Shown piece by piece: positions 26,362-34,761 of a stretch of DNA of 64,000 nt; positions within the stretch are counted from its first letter, which is position 1; each line of letters starts with the position of its first letter. Source of the stretch: Nitrosomonadales bacterium. Its GTDB lineage: Bacteria > Pseudomonadota > Gammaproteobacteria > Burkholderiales > Gallionellaceae. The translations under genes and the position numbers were made by a program. The stretch spans positions 2,264,425 to 2,328,424 of the forward strand of contig JADJWO010000001.1 in NCBI GenBank assembly GCA_016716325.1. Direction: 5' to 3'. Under the pieces are notes generated by a model. That model was not told the origin of the DNA and did not search any database. It saw only the letters and a program-made list of their open reading frames with translations.

Positions 26362-27444
26362 ATGACGATCTACAACTTCAGTGCGGGTCCGGCAGTGTTG
26401 CCGAAGGAAGTGTTGCAGCAGGCGCAGGCGGAACTGACCGACTGGCACGGCAGCGGCATGTCGGTGATGGAGATGTCGCACCGCGGCAAGGAATACATGG
26501 GTATCCATGCGCAGGCCGAGGCTGACCTGCGCGAACTGATGGCGATCCCGGCCAATTACAAGGTGCTGTTCCTGCAGGGCGGGGCGCATCTGCAGTTCTC
26601 GATGATCCCGTTCAACCTGTTGCGCGGCAAAGCGTCGGCGGACTATGTGAACACCGGCGAGTGGTCGAAGAAGGCCATCGGCGAGGCGAAGAAATTCTGC
26701 AACGTGAACGTGGTGGCTGACAACAAGGACAAGAACTGTACCTATGTGCCGGATTTCAAGACCTGGAAGCTGGATAAGGATGCGGCCTATGTCCACTACA
26801 CGCCGAACGAAACCATCGGTGGCGTCGAGTTCAACTGGGTGCCGAATACGGGCGATGTGCCGCTGGTGGCGGACATGTCTTCCAACATCCTGTCGCGTCC
26901 GGTCGAGGTGTGGAAATACGGCCTGATCTACGCCGGCGCGCAGAAGAATATCGGCCCGGCCGGACTGACGCTGGTGATCGTGCGCGAAGATCTGGTGGGT
27001 CATGCCGACCCGCGCCTGCCGACCATGATGGATTACAAGACGCATGCCGACAACGAGTCCATGTACAACACGCCGCCGACCTTCGCAATCTACATGGCAG
27101 GTCTGGTGTTCCAGTGGCTGAAGAAGAACGGCGGAATCGGCGTGATGGAACAGCACAACATCGCCAAGGCGAACCTGCTGTATGCGGCCATCGATGCCAG
27201 CAACGGTTTCTACAACTGCCCGGTGAACCAGGCCGACCGTTCGCGCATGAACGTGCCGTTCACGCTGAAAGATGCGGCACTGGACGGAGATTTCCTGAAG
27301 CAGGCGGGCGCACGCGGACTGTTGCAGCTCAAGGGCCACCGTTCCGTCGGCGGCATGCGCGCTTCGATCTACAATGCGATGCCGCTGGAGGGTGTGCAGG
27401 CGCTGGTGGACTTCATGAACGAATTTGCGAAAAAACATGGCTAA
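26362..27444 (+). CDS. serC: phosphoserine aminotransferase
   Basis: 360 residues; converts 3-phosphohydroxypyruvate to phosphoserine and also acts in pyridoxal-phosphate synthesis. The N-terminus MTIYNFSAGPAVLP is diagnostic. PLP-binding Lys195 lies in YAGAQKNIGPAG, and the C-terminus has LKGHRSVGGMRASIYNA. The start at 26362 has a gggag site; a longer frame begins in the repeat upstream. It overlaps serA by eight bases. Confidence 0.97.
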   Translation: MTIYNFSAGPAVLPKEVLQQAQAELTDWHGSGMSVMEMSHRGKEYMGIHAQAEADLRELMAIPANYKVLFLQGGAHLQFSMIPFNLLRGKASADYVNTGEWSKKAIGEAKKFCNVNVVADNKDKNCTYVPDFKTWKLDKDAAYVHYTPNETIGGVEFNWVPNTGDVPLVADMSSNILSRPVEVWKYGLIYAGAQKNIGPAGLTLVIVREDLVGHADPRLPTMMDYKTHADNESMYNTPPTFAIYMAGLVFQWLKKNGGIGVMEQHNIAKANLLYAAIDASNGFYNCPVNQADRSRMNVPFTLKDAALDGDFLKQAGARGLLQLKGHRSVGGMRASIYNAMPLEGVQALVDFMNEFAKKHG

Positions 27445-28642
27445 GAAATCTGCACCGAAAACATTCCGGATACTGACGCTCAACAAGATCGCCTCGGTCG
27501 GGCTGAAACGTTTTCCTGCCGAGAGATACGTGACCGGCACCGACATCACCGAGCCGGACGCGATCATGGTGCGTTCGCATAACATGCTGGAAATGGATAT
27601 CCCGGCCAGCGTGTTGGCGATCGCCCGCGCCGGGGCAGGCACCAACAACGTGCCGGTGAAGAAGATGAGCGCGCGCGGTGTTCCGGTGTTCAACGCGCCC
27701 GGTGCCAATGCCAATGCGGTCAAGGAACTGGTGATCACCGGTATGCTGCTGGCTTCGCGCAACATCGTTCCGGCGCTGCATTTCACCGCGAACCTCGAGG
27801 GCGACGATGCGACGATGCACAAGCTGGTCGAGGACGGCAAGAAGCACTATGCCGGAACCGAGCTGCGCGGGCGCACGCTGGGCATCATCGGACTGGGGGC
27901 GATCGGACGGCTGGTGGCCGACGCGGCGATCGGCCTGGGCATGAACGTGATCGGCTTTGATCCCGAGATCACCGTGGATGCGGCATGGAGTCTGCCTTCT
28001 CAAGTGAAAAAGGCGCACAGCGTCGAGGATCTGCTTAAACACAGCGATTACGTTACGCTGCACGTGCCTTTGCTGGATGCGACGCGCAACCTGATCGACG
28101 AGAAGCGCGTTGCGGCGATGAAGTCGGGCTGTGTGCTGCTCAATTTCGCGCGCAACGGCATTGTCAACGAGGCGGCGGTGCTGGCCGGCCTGGCGAACAA
28201 ACATGTACGGTGCTACGTGTGCGACTTCCCCGGCAACAACACCCTGGGCAACGACCGGATCATCGCTTTGCCGCATCTGGGGGCTTCCACGCAGGAGGCC
28301 GAGGACAATTGCGCGGTGATGGTGGCGGAACAGTTGCGCGATTACCTGGAACACGGCAACGTGGTCAACACGGTGAACTTCCCGAACGTGACGATGCCCC
28401 GCGAATCCTCGTTCCGGCTGGCGATCGCCAACAGCAACGTACCCAACATGCTGGGACAGATTTCGACCACATTGGCGGGGGCGGGCATGAACATCCACAA
28501 CATGATGAACAAGTCGCGCGGCGAGATGGCGTACACGCTGGTGGATATCGACTCAAGACCGACCGCCGCCTTGATCGCGCAGGTTTCCGCCATTCCCGGC
28601 GTGCTGATGGTGCGCGACCTGACGCTGCCTGAAACAGAATGA
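27437..28642 (+). CDS. serA: D-3-phosphoglycerate dehydrogenase
   Basis: 401 residues; first step of serine synthesis. The NAD Rossmann motif is GIIGLGAIGRLVADAA near 152. The catalytic Arg lies in NFARNGIVNE and the His in LPHLGASTQEAEDN. The usual Glu context is replaced by CDFPGNNTLGND, the pattern of the short SerA type. A C-terminal ACT domain (about 325-401) suggests serine feedback. The start is inside the serC end and the ATGA overlap with pheA couples all three genes. Confidence 0.93.
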   Translation: MAKKSAPKTFRILTLNKIASVGLKRFPAERYVTGTDITEPDAIMVRSHNMLEMDIPASVLAIARAGAGTNNVPVKKMSARGVPVFNAPGANANAVKELVITGMLLASRNIVPALHFTANLEGDDATMHKLVEDGKKHYAGTELRGRTLGIIGLGAIGRLVADAAIGLGMNVIGFDPEITVDAAWSLPSQVKKAHSVEDLLKHSDYVTLHVPLLDATRNLIDEKRVAAMKSGCVLLNFARNGIVNEAAVLAGLANKHVRCYVCDFPGNNTLGNDRIIALPHLGASTQEAEDNCAVMVAEQLRDYLEHGNVVNTVNFPNVTMPRESSFRLAIANSNVPNMLGQISTTLAGAGMNIHNMMNKSRGEMAYTLVDIDSRPTAALIAQVSAIPGVLMVRDLTLPETE

Positions 28643-29703
28643 GCGAGGAACTCAAACAATACCGCGAACAGATCGATCGCCTGGATGACGAGTTGCTTCA
28701 GCTCGTCAACCGGCGTGCCGCGCTGGCGCAGCAGATCGGCCACCTCAAGGAAGATGGCGTGGTGCTGCGTCCGGAGCGCGAGGCGCAGATATTGCAGCGC
28801 CTGCAGGACAATAACCGCGGGCCGTTGAGCAATGCCGCCGTTGCGCAGTTGTTCACCGAGGTGATGTCGCAATGCCGCGCGCTGGAAGCGCCGCTGTCGG
28901 TCGCCTATCTCGGGCCGGAAGGTACGTTCAGCGAACTGGCGACGCTCAAACGGTTCGGCAACGCGGTGCAGGGGCAGCCGTGCGCGACCATCGACGATGT
29001 GTTCCGTGCGGTAGAGAGCGGCACGGTCCATTACGGCATGGTGCCGGTGGAGAATTCCACCGAGGGCGCGATCGGCCTCACGCTGGATCTGCTGCTGCAA
29101 AGCACGTTGCAGGTCTGCGGCGAATTGATGCTGCCGATCCACCAGTGCCTGCTGGCGCAGCAATGCGAATTGAGTTCGATCAGGACGGTCTATTCCCATC
29201 CGCAGTCGCTGGCGCAATGCCGGAACTGGCTGAATGTGCATCTGCCGCATGCGGCGCTCATCCCGGCCGCCAGCAATGCCGAAGCGGCGCGACTGGCCGC
29301 CGAGAATCCGCATAGTGCGGCGATCGCCGGGAAACAGGCGGCAACGCGTTCCGGCCTGAAGGTATGCCGGGAAAACATCGAGGACGACGCGCGCAACACC
29401 ACGCGTTTCCTGGTGCTGGGCAACCAGCAGGTTGCGCCGTCCGGCAATGACAAGACCTCGCTGGTGCTGTCCGCCCCCAACCGCCCGGGCGCCGTGCATG
29501 ATCTGCTGGTGCCGCTGGCCAAATATGGCGTCAGCATGACCAGGCTGGAGTCGCGCCCGGCGCGTTCGGGACTGTGGGAATATGTGTTCTACATGGATAT
29601 CGAAGGCCATCAGGCCGATGCAAAAGTGGCCGACGCACTTGCCGAACTCAGGCAGGCTGCGGCTTTCATGAAAGTTCTGGGTTCGTATCCGGCCGCTGTT
29701 TAG
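28639..29703 (+). CDS. pheA: chorismate mutase / prephenate dehydratase (P-protein)
   Basis: 354 residues in three parts: an AroQ chorismate mutase (1-90, LKQYREQIDRLDDELLQLVNRR), a prephenate dehydratase (95-270, with YLGPEGTFSE and the NTTRFLV motif), and a C-terminal ACT domain (275-350, GAVHDLLVPLAKYGVSMTRLESRP). The ESRP motif binds phenylalanine for feedback inhibition. It makes phenylpyruvate. It overlaps serA by four bases. Confidence 0.97.
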   Translation: MSEELKQYREQIDRLDDELLQLVNRRAALAQQIGHLKEDGVVLRPEREAQILQRLQDNNRGPLSNAAVAQLFTEVMSQCRALEAPLSVAYLGPEGTFSELATLKRFGNAVQGQPCATIDDVFRAVESGTVHYGMVPVENSTEGAIGLTLDLLLQSTLQVCGELMLPIHQCLLAQQCELSSIRTVYSHPQSLAQCRNWLNVHLPHAALIPAASNAEAARLAAENPHSAAIAGKQAATRSGLKVCRENIEDDARNTTRFLVLGNQQVAPSGNDKTSLVLSAPNRPGAVHDLLVPLAKYGVSMTRLESRPARSGLWEYVFYMDIEGHQADAKVADALAELRQAAAFMKVLGSYPAAV

Positions 29704-29725
29704 GTGGCTTTTCGAGGGTTGATCA

Positions 29726-30496
29726 ATGGCATTTCCGCAATTAGGTTGGGACATCGAGTTCCTGAAAAACAATCCGGCATTCCAGAATGACCATTACGGC
29801 GTTCCGGTCGATGCGCGGCATATCCACTATCCGATCCGCATGGTGCGCTACTGGTTCATGTACCACTTCCTGCGCGAAGAGGCGGCACGCAAGGGGGCGC
29901 TGGACGTGTGCGAGATCGGTGTGGACGTCGGGCAGATGCTCGGATTCCTGAAGGCCGCCATCGAACTGGGCGGCGACCCGGTGCCGCTGGCGAGCTGGGA
30001 CGCGGTGGATGCGATCATCCGCAAGGAGACGCTGGAGCGCGTCGGCTACAACAATTTCTACCAGGTCGATCTGGAAAGCCCGGAATTTGCGCTGGGCGGC
30101 AAGCAATATGACGCGATGATCCTGCTGCATGTGCTGGAACACTTGTTCAAGCCGGAGGAGTTGGTGGCGAAACTCGTGCCGCACCTCAAGCCGGGCGGCA
30201 TGCTGATCGGCGGTTTTCCTTCCACGCCGGAATGTATGGCGCAGTCCCGCGAGGAAAAGATACGTCCGGGTGCGCGCAAATACGGCCATGTCAGCGTGTT
30301 CTCGCCGAAGCGCGTGCGCGACATGGCGGCAGCCAGCGGACTGGAAGTGGAATTCCTGACCGGCGCGTTCTTCATGCGCAAGAAAGGTTTTTTCCTGGAA
30401 AACTGCAAGTGGTGGTTGCGCTTCAATCTTTGGTTCGGTGCGATGTTCCCGGGCTGGCCGGGCGAGACGTACTGGATACTGCGCAAACCTGAATAA
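29726..30496 (+). CDS. class I SAM-dependent methyltransferase, unknown substrate
   Basis: 256 residues. A divergent SAM motif (VCEIGVDVGQMLGFLKAA, about 60-77) is followed by MILLHVLEHLFKPEELV and the typical LKPGGMLIGGFP strand. A YGHVSVFSPKRVRDMAAASG stretch resembles sugar/lipid methyltransferases. The C-terminal region is aromatic (WWLRFNLWFGAMFPGWPGE). It interrupts the pheA-hisC order, so it may be cotranscribed, but no aromatic-pathway role follows from the sequence. Confidence 0.8.
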   Translation: MAFPQLGWDIEFLKNNPAFQNDHYGVPVDARHIHYPIRMVRYWFMYHFLREEAARKGALDVCEIGVDVGQMLGFLKAAIELGGDPVPLASWDAVDAIIRKETLERVGYNNFYQVDLESPEFALGGKQYDAMILLHVLEHLFKPEELVAKLVPHLKPGGMLIGGFPSTPECMAQSREEKIRPGARKYGHVSVFSPKRVRDMAAASGLEVEFLTGAFFMRKKGFFLENCKWWLRFNLWFGAMFPGWPGETYWILRKPE

Positions 30497-30507
30497 ATAG
30501 GAATCTG

Positions 30508-30633
30508 TCCACGAAAAACACGAAAGTGGAAAATCAAACCGGAGATTGGATATCTCAACGAAGCGTTCGTTAAAAATTCCTGTTGGTTTATGTGCCTTTG
30601 GGATCGTTTCGTGCCTTTCGTGTTTTTCGTGGA
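30508..30633. repeat. MITE-like element with 19-bp perfect inverted ends (family C, copy 1)
   Basis: The ends are TCCACGAAAAACACGAAAG (30508-30526) and its exact complement at 30615-30633. The 88-base centre is unrelated to other copies. It lies between the methyltransferase gene and hisC. Confidence 0.9.
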
Positions 30634-30688
30634 TAAAAGGTTTATGGCCTTAACGGCACCTTTTTGTTGATTATTGATGATTGTCGAA

Positions 30689-31795
30689 ATGAACTACGCA
30701 GAACTGGCACCCCCATACATCCGGGCGATCGCACCGTACCAGCCCGGCAAGCCGATCTCGGAGCTGGAGCGCGAGCTCGGCATCACCGGCATCGTGAAAC
30801 TCGCCTCGAACGAGAACCCGCTCGGCGCGAGTGCGGCTGCCGTCGCCGCCATGCAGGAGGCGATCAAGACCATTGCGCTGTACCCGGATGGCAATGGATT
30901 CGAGCTGAAGGAGGCCCTGTCCAGGCGCTATGGCGTTGCGCATCCCGGGATCACGCTGGGCAATGGCAGCAACGACCTGCTGGAATTGATGGCACGGGCA
31001 TTCCTGGCGCCTGGTGACAAGGTCGTCTACTCGGCACATGCGTTCGCGGTCTATGCGCTGGCGACGCAGGCGGTCGGAGCGACCGGCATCAGCGTACCGG
31101 CGACGAAGGGATACGGACACGACCTGCAGGCGATGCTGGAGGCTGCCAGGGAAAACAATGCCAAGATCGTCTTCATCGCCAATCCGAACAATCCGACCGG
31201 CACGTTGCTGGAAGCGGGCGAGTTGGCCGCATTCCTGCAGCATCTTCCGCCCGAAATCCTGGTGGTGCTGGACGAGGCATACAACGAATATCTGCCCGAG
31301 GAGAAGCGCTACGATTCCGTGGCATGGCTGAAGTCGCACCCGAACCTGGTGATCACGCGGACATTCTCCAAGGCTTATGGTCTGGCTGGGCTGCGCGTCG
31401 GCTATGCGCTGGCACACGAGCAGATCACGGACATGATGAATCGTGTGCGCCAGCCTTTCAACGTCAACAGCGTGGCGCAGGCGGCAGCGGTGGCGGCATT
31501 GCGTGACGTGTCCTTCGTGAAGCGGACGTTCGATCTGAATCGGCAAGGCATGAACCAGATCACTGATGGCCTGGAAAAGCTGGGGCTGGAGTACATCCCC
31601 TCGTATGGGAACTTCATTGCGTTCCGCATCGCGGATGCGGGGTCGATATTCCGCCGCCTGCTGGCATTGGGCGTCATCGTGCGCCCCATCGCCAACTACG
31701 ACATGCCGGACTGGCTGCGCGTCAGCATCGGCCTGGAAAGCGAGAACGCAAAATTTTTGACTGCCTTGCGACAGGCGATTGGAGAAAGTAAATGA
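30689..31795 (+). CDS. hisC: histidinol-phosphate aminotransferase
   Basis: 368 residues, class I/II PLP aminotransferase. The HisC N-terminus is YIRAIAPYQPGKPISELERELG; LASNENPLG, LGNGSNDLLE and TFSKAYGLAGLRVGYA (PLP Lys228) are present. In this aromatic cluster it probably also acts on phenylpyruvate and prephenate, as HisC2-type enzymes do. Starts at 30677 (ATG) and 30674 (TTG) are also possible; none has a clear ribosome site. It overlaps aroF as ATGA. Confidence 0.93.
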   Translation: MNYAELAPPYIRAIAPYQPGKPISELERELGITGIVKLASNENPLGASAAAVAAMQEAIKTIALYPDGNGFELKEALSRRYGVAHPGITLGNGSNDLLELMARAFLAPGDKVVYSAHAFAVYALATQAVGATGISVPATKGYGHDLQAMLEAARENNAKIVFIANPNNPTGTLLEAGELAAFLQHLPPEILVVLDEAYNEYLPEEKRYDSVAWLKSHPNLVITRTFSKAYGLAGLRVGYALAHEQITDMMNRVRQPFNVNSVAQAAAVAALRDVSFVKRTFDLNRQGMNQITDGLEKLGLEYIPSYGNFIAFRIADAGSIFRRLLALGVIVRPIANYDMPDWLRVSIGLESENAKFLTALRQAIGESK

Positions 31796-32808
31796 TCATC
31801 GTAATGGGCAGGGAAGTCACCGAAGAACAGATCGGTGCAGTGGTAAAAAGGCTGGAGACTGCGGGATTGAAGGCGAACATCTCGCGCGGCATCGAGCGCA
31901 CCGTGATTGGCGCGATCGGCGACGAGCGTCCGCTGACGGAGGAGATGTTCACGCCATTGCCCGGCGTGGAATCGGCGATGCACATCGCCAAGCAGTACAA
32001 GATCGTGTCGCGCGAATCGCACCGTTCGGATACGGTGATCGACATCGGCGGCATCCCGCTGGGCGGCAAACAGATCCAGGTCATCGCCGGGCCCTGCTCG
32101 GTCGAAACGCAGGAGCAGATGGACCTGTCGGCCAAGTATGTGCACGCGGCCGGTTGCCGGTTGATGCGTGGCGGCGCGTTCAAGCCGCGCACCAGTCCCT
32201 ATACTTTCCAGGGGCACGGTGCGGAAGGGCTGGACATGTTCCGCAAGGCGGCGGACCAATTCAAGCTACCGATCGTCACCGAGCTGATGGATGCGCGCCA
32301 GCTGGATACGTTCATGGAATACGATGTGGATGTGATCCAGATCGGCACGCGCAACATGCAGAACTTCGACCTGCTGAAGGAAGTCGGGCGCATCAACAAG
32401 CCGGTGATCCTGAAGCGCGGCATGTCCGCGACCATCAGCGAGTGGCTGATGGCGGCGGAATACATCGCGGCGGGCGGCAACCACAACATCATCTTCTGCG
32501 AGCGCGGCATCCGCACCTTCGAGACCTACTACCGCAACGTGCTGGACGTGACCGCGATCCCGGTGCTGAAGAAGGAGACCCACCTGCCGGTGATCGTCGA
32601 TCCCTCGCACGCCGGAGGCAAGGCCTGGATGGTCGCGGCGCTGTCGCAGGCTGCGGTCGCCGCCGGTGCGGACGGCCTGCTGGTCGAGATGCACCCGAGT
32701 CCCTGCGACGCATGGTGCGACGCCGACCAGGCGCTGACCCCCGGAGAATTGAAACAGTTGATGGCCACGCTGGGCGCCATCGCCGGCGCGATCGGGCGGA
32801 CGCTGTAA
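31792..32808 (+). CDS. aroF: 3-deoxy-7-phosphoheptulonate synthase, type I-beta with regulatory N-terminus
   Basis: 338 residues; condenses PEP and erythrose-4-phosphate, the first step to chorismate. Residues 1-70 form a ferredoxin-like regulatory domain (MIIVMGREVTEEQIGAVVKRLE), as in the Thermotoga enzyme. The barrel has IAGPCSVET, RGGAFKPRTSPYTFQG, QIGTRNMQNF, LKRGM and VDPSHAGGK. Family practice also uses the symbols aroG or aroH; the type is firm. It overlaps hisC by four bases. Confidence 0.95.
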   Translation: MIIVMGREVTEEQIGAVVKRLETAGLKANISRGIERTVIGAIGDERPLTEEMFTPLPGVESAMHIAKQYKIVSRESHRSDTVIDIGGIPLGGKQIQVIAGPCSVETQEQMDLSAKYVHAAGCRLMRGGAFKPRTSPYTFQGHGAEGLDMFRKAADQFKLPIVTELMDARQLDTFMEYDVDVIQIGTRNMQNFDLLKEVGRINKPVILKRGMSATISEWLMAAEYIAAGGNHNIIFCERGIRTFETYYRNVLDVTAIPVLKKETHLPVIVDPSHAGGKAWMVAALSQAAVAAGADGLLVEMHPSPCDAWCDADQALTPGELKQLMATLGAIAGAIGRTL

Positions 32809-32815
32809 GTTGGTT

Positions 32816-32845
32816 GGTGGGTTACGGCACAAGGCCTAACCCACC
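32816..32845. repeat. GGTGGGTTA/TAACCCACC hairpin
   Basis: A 9-bp perfect inverted repeat around a 12-base loop (cggcacaaggcc), just after the aroF stop. This is a common bacterial intergenic palindrome; it may limit 3' decay of the upstream message. Confidence 0.75.
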
Positions 32846-32859
32846 CTATGGAAATCCAT

Positions 32860-32898
32860 CCCCTCGCCCGCTTGCGGGAGAGGGGTAGGGGAGAGGGT
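32860..32898 (+). repeat. family A palindrome providing the tyrA ribosome site
   Basis: CCCCTCGCCCGCTTGCGGGA continues into GAGGGGTAGGGGAGAGGG, ending five bases before the tyrA ATG. The purine-rich tail is the only Shine-Dalgarno-like sequence for tyrA. Confidence 0.8.
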
Positions 32899-32902
32899 CG
32901 GG

Positions 32903-33775
32903 ATGTCCAAACCGCAATTCAAAAAAATCGTCGTCTTCGGCGCCGGCCTGATCGGCGGCTCGTTCGCGCTGGCGCTACGCAAGGCTGACGCGGTGGGTGA
33001 AGTGGTCGGTTTCGGGCGCAGCCGGGCCACGCTGGACGAGGCATTGCAACTGGGTATCCTCGACCGCATCGGCGCGGATGAAGCCGTCGAAGTGAGCGAT
33101 GCCGATCTGGTGCTGCTCGCCACGCCGGTGGCACAGATGGCAGCGATCTTTGCGCGCATCGCACCGCACCTTGGCATGCAGACACTGGTGACCGATGGCG
33201 GCAGTACCAAGGGCGATGTGGTTGCCGCAGCCCGCGGCAATCTCGGTGACAGGATCGCGCAATTCGTGCCCGCGCATCCCGTTGCTGGCACGGAGAAGAG
33301 CGGCGCGTCTGCGGCGTATGCCGATCTGTACCGGGGCAGGAGAGTGGTGCTGACCCCGCTACCGGAGAATGCGCCGGAAACGGTGGCGCGCGTGCGTCGG
33401 GCATGGGAATCCTGCGGCGCGTCGGTGGACGAACTGACCCCGCAACAGCACGATGCGGTGTTCGCCGCGGTCAGCCATCTGCCGCACCTGCTGTCATTCG
33501 CGCTGGTGCACGACCTGGCACAACGCGATGACCGCGATCTGCTGTTGTCCTTCGCCGCCGGCGGTTTTCGCGACTTCACCCGTATCGCCGCGAGCAGCCC
33601 CGAGATGTGGCGCGATATCTGCCTCGCGAACCGCGACGCGTTGCTGGGCGAGCTGGAAAAATTCACTGCCGAGTTGAAGGTGTTGTCCCTTGCTCTTGAG
33701 CAATGCGATGCCGATAAGCTTGAGCAGGTGTTCAGCGAAGCGCGCAAGGTGCGCAGCAACTGGCATACCCATTAA
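32903..33775 (+). CDS. tyrA: prephenate (arogenate) dehydrogenase
   Basis: 290 residues; oxidative decarboxylation towards tyrosine. The NAD motif is VVFGAGLIGGSFALALRKA. The conserved catalytic stretch is VPAHPVAGTEKSGASAAYADLYRGR (catalytic His), and the helical dimerisation half has FAAVSHLPHLLSFAL and AAGGFRDFTRIAASSPEMWRDI. No chorismate mutase or ACT domain is fused. It closes the aromatic run. Confidence 0.96.
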   Translation: MSKPQFKKIVVFGAGLIGGSFALALRKADAVGEVVGFGRSRATLDEALQLGILDRIGADEAVEVSDADLVLLATPVAQMAAIFARIAPHLGMQTLVTDGGSTKGDVVAAARGNLGDRIAQFVPAHPVAGTEKSGASAAYADLYRGRRVVLTPLPENAPETVARVRRAWESCGASVDELTPQQHDAVFAAVSHLPHLLSFALVHDLAQRDDRDLLLSFAAGGFRDFTRIAASSPEMWRDICLANRDALLGELEKFTAELKVLSLALEQCDADKLEQVFSEARKVRSNWHTH

Positions 33776-33789
33776 TCGTCTGGTCACCC

Positions 33790-34659
33790 ATGAAATTCTG
33801 CCTGGCCTGCAAACAGCCTTTTGACGACTCATCCTGGAAGTGTCCCGCCTGCGGCCATAAGCCGGCGGAGCGCGGCGGGTTCGTGTCGTTCGCGCCGGAG
33901 CTTGCGGCGCAGAACGACGGCTTCGATCCCGAGTTGTTCAAGCGCTATGCGCAAGTCGAGGCGGGCAACTTCTGGTTCGTCGCGCGCAACGCGCTGCTGA
34001 AGAAGCTGATGCTGCGCCACTTTCCGCGCGCGTCCAGCGTGCTGGAGATCGGCTGCGGCACCGGCTTCGTGCTGGCTAACACGCGCGCGACCTATCCGGA
34101 TGCGCAGCTCTCGGGCAGCGACATCTTCACCGAGGGGTTGGGGTTCGCGAAGCAGCGCGTGCCGACGGCAACGCTGTTCCAGATGGATGCGACGGCGATC
34201 CCGTTCCGCGAGGAGTTCGACCTGATCGGCGCGTTCGACGTGCTGGAGCATATCGAGGAGGACGGCGTTGCGCTGGCGCAGATCCATGCGGCCTGCAAGA
34301 CGGGCGGCGGGGTGATCTTCACCGTGCCGCAGCATCCGTCGCTGTGGAGCCGCATGGACGAATACGCGCACCACAAGCGCCGCTATACCCGTGTCGAGCT
34401 GCTGAACAAGATGTATGCGGCAGGCTTCAAGGTGCGTTACGTCAGCTCGTTCGTGTCGCTGCTGCTGCCGGCGATGTGGCTGTCGCGCCTGTTGCAGCGC
34501 AACGCGCCGCCGGCCGACGACGGCATGGATCCGGGCCTGAAGATACATCCCCTGCTGAACGCGGCATTCGGTGCGGTGATGGCGGTCGAGCGCGGCTTGC
34601 TGGCGCTGGGCATCAGGTTCCCGGTGGGCGGTTCGCTGCTGGTGGTCGCAGAGAAATAA
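33790..34659 (+). CDS. zinc-ribbon class I methyltransferase
   Basis: 289 residues. An N-terminal zinc ribbon (CLAC at 4-7 and CPAC at 19-22) is followed by a SAM-binding Rossmann fold with VLEIGCGTGFVL and LIGAFDVLEHIEEDG. A hydrophobic stretch near 220-235 (SSFVSLLLPAMWLSRLL) and the PVGGSLLVVAEK end are typical of methyltransferases in lipopolysaccharide and polyprenyl-sugar loci. Its position beside arnT suggests an envelope role, but the substrate is unknown. Confidence 0.82.
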   Translation: MKFCLACKQPFDDSSWKCPACGHKPAERGGFVSFAPELAAQNDGFDPELFKRYAQVEAGNFWFVARNALLKKLMLRHFPRASSVLEIGCGTGFVLANTRATYPDAQLSGSDIFTEGLGFAKQRVPTATLFQMDATAIPFREEFDLIGAFDVLEHIEEDGVALAQIHAACKTGGGVIFTVPQHPSLWSRMDEYAHHKRRYTRVELLNKMYAAGFKVRYVSSFVSLLLPAMWLSRLLQRNAPPADDGMDPGLKIHPLLNAAFGAVMAVERGLLALGIRFPVGGSLLVVAEK

Positions 34660-34676
34660 AAATGGAAAAACAATTG

Positions 34677-34744
34677 TCCACGAAAGACACGAAAGACACG
34701 AAAAAATCGAAAACCGATTTCGTGATTTTCGTGTCTTTCGTGGA
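34677..34744. repeat. family C hairpin element (copy 2)
   Basis: TCCACGAAAGACACGAAA is repeated inwards and mirrored by TTTCGTGTCTTTCGTGGA at the other end, giving a nearly continuous 68-base hairpin in front of arnT. Confidence 0.88.
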
Positions 34745-34761
34745 TGAATAGGGTTTACAGG

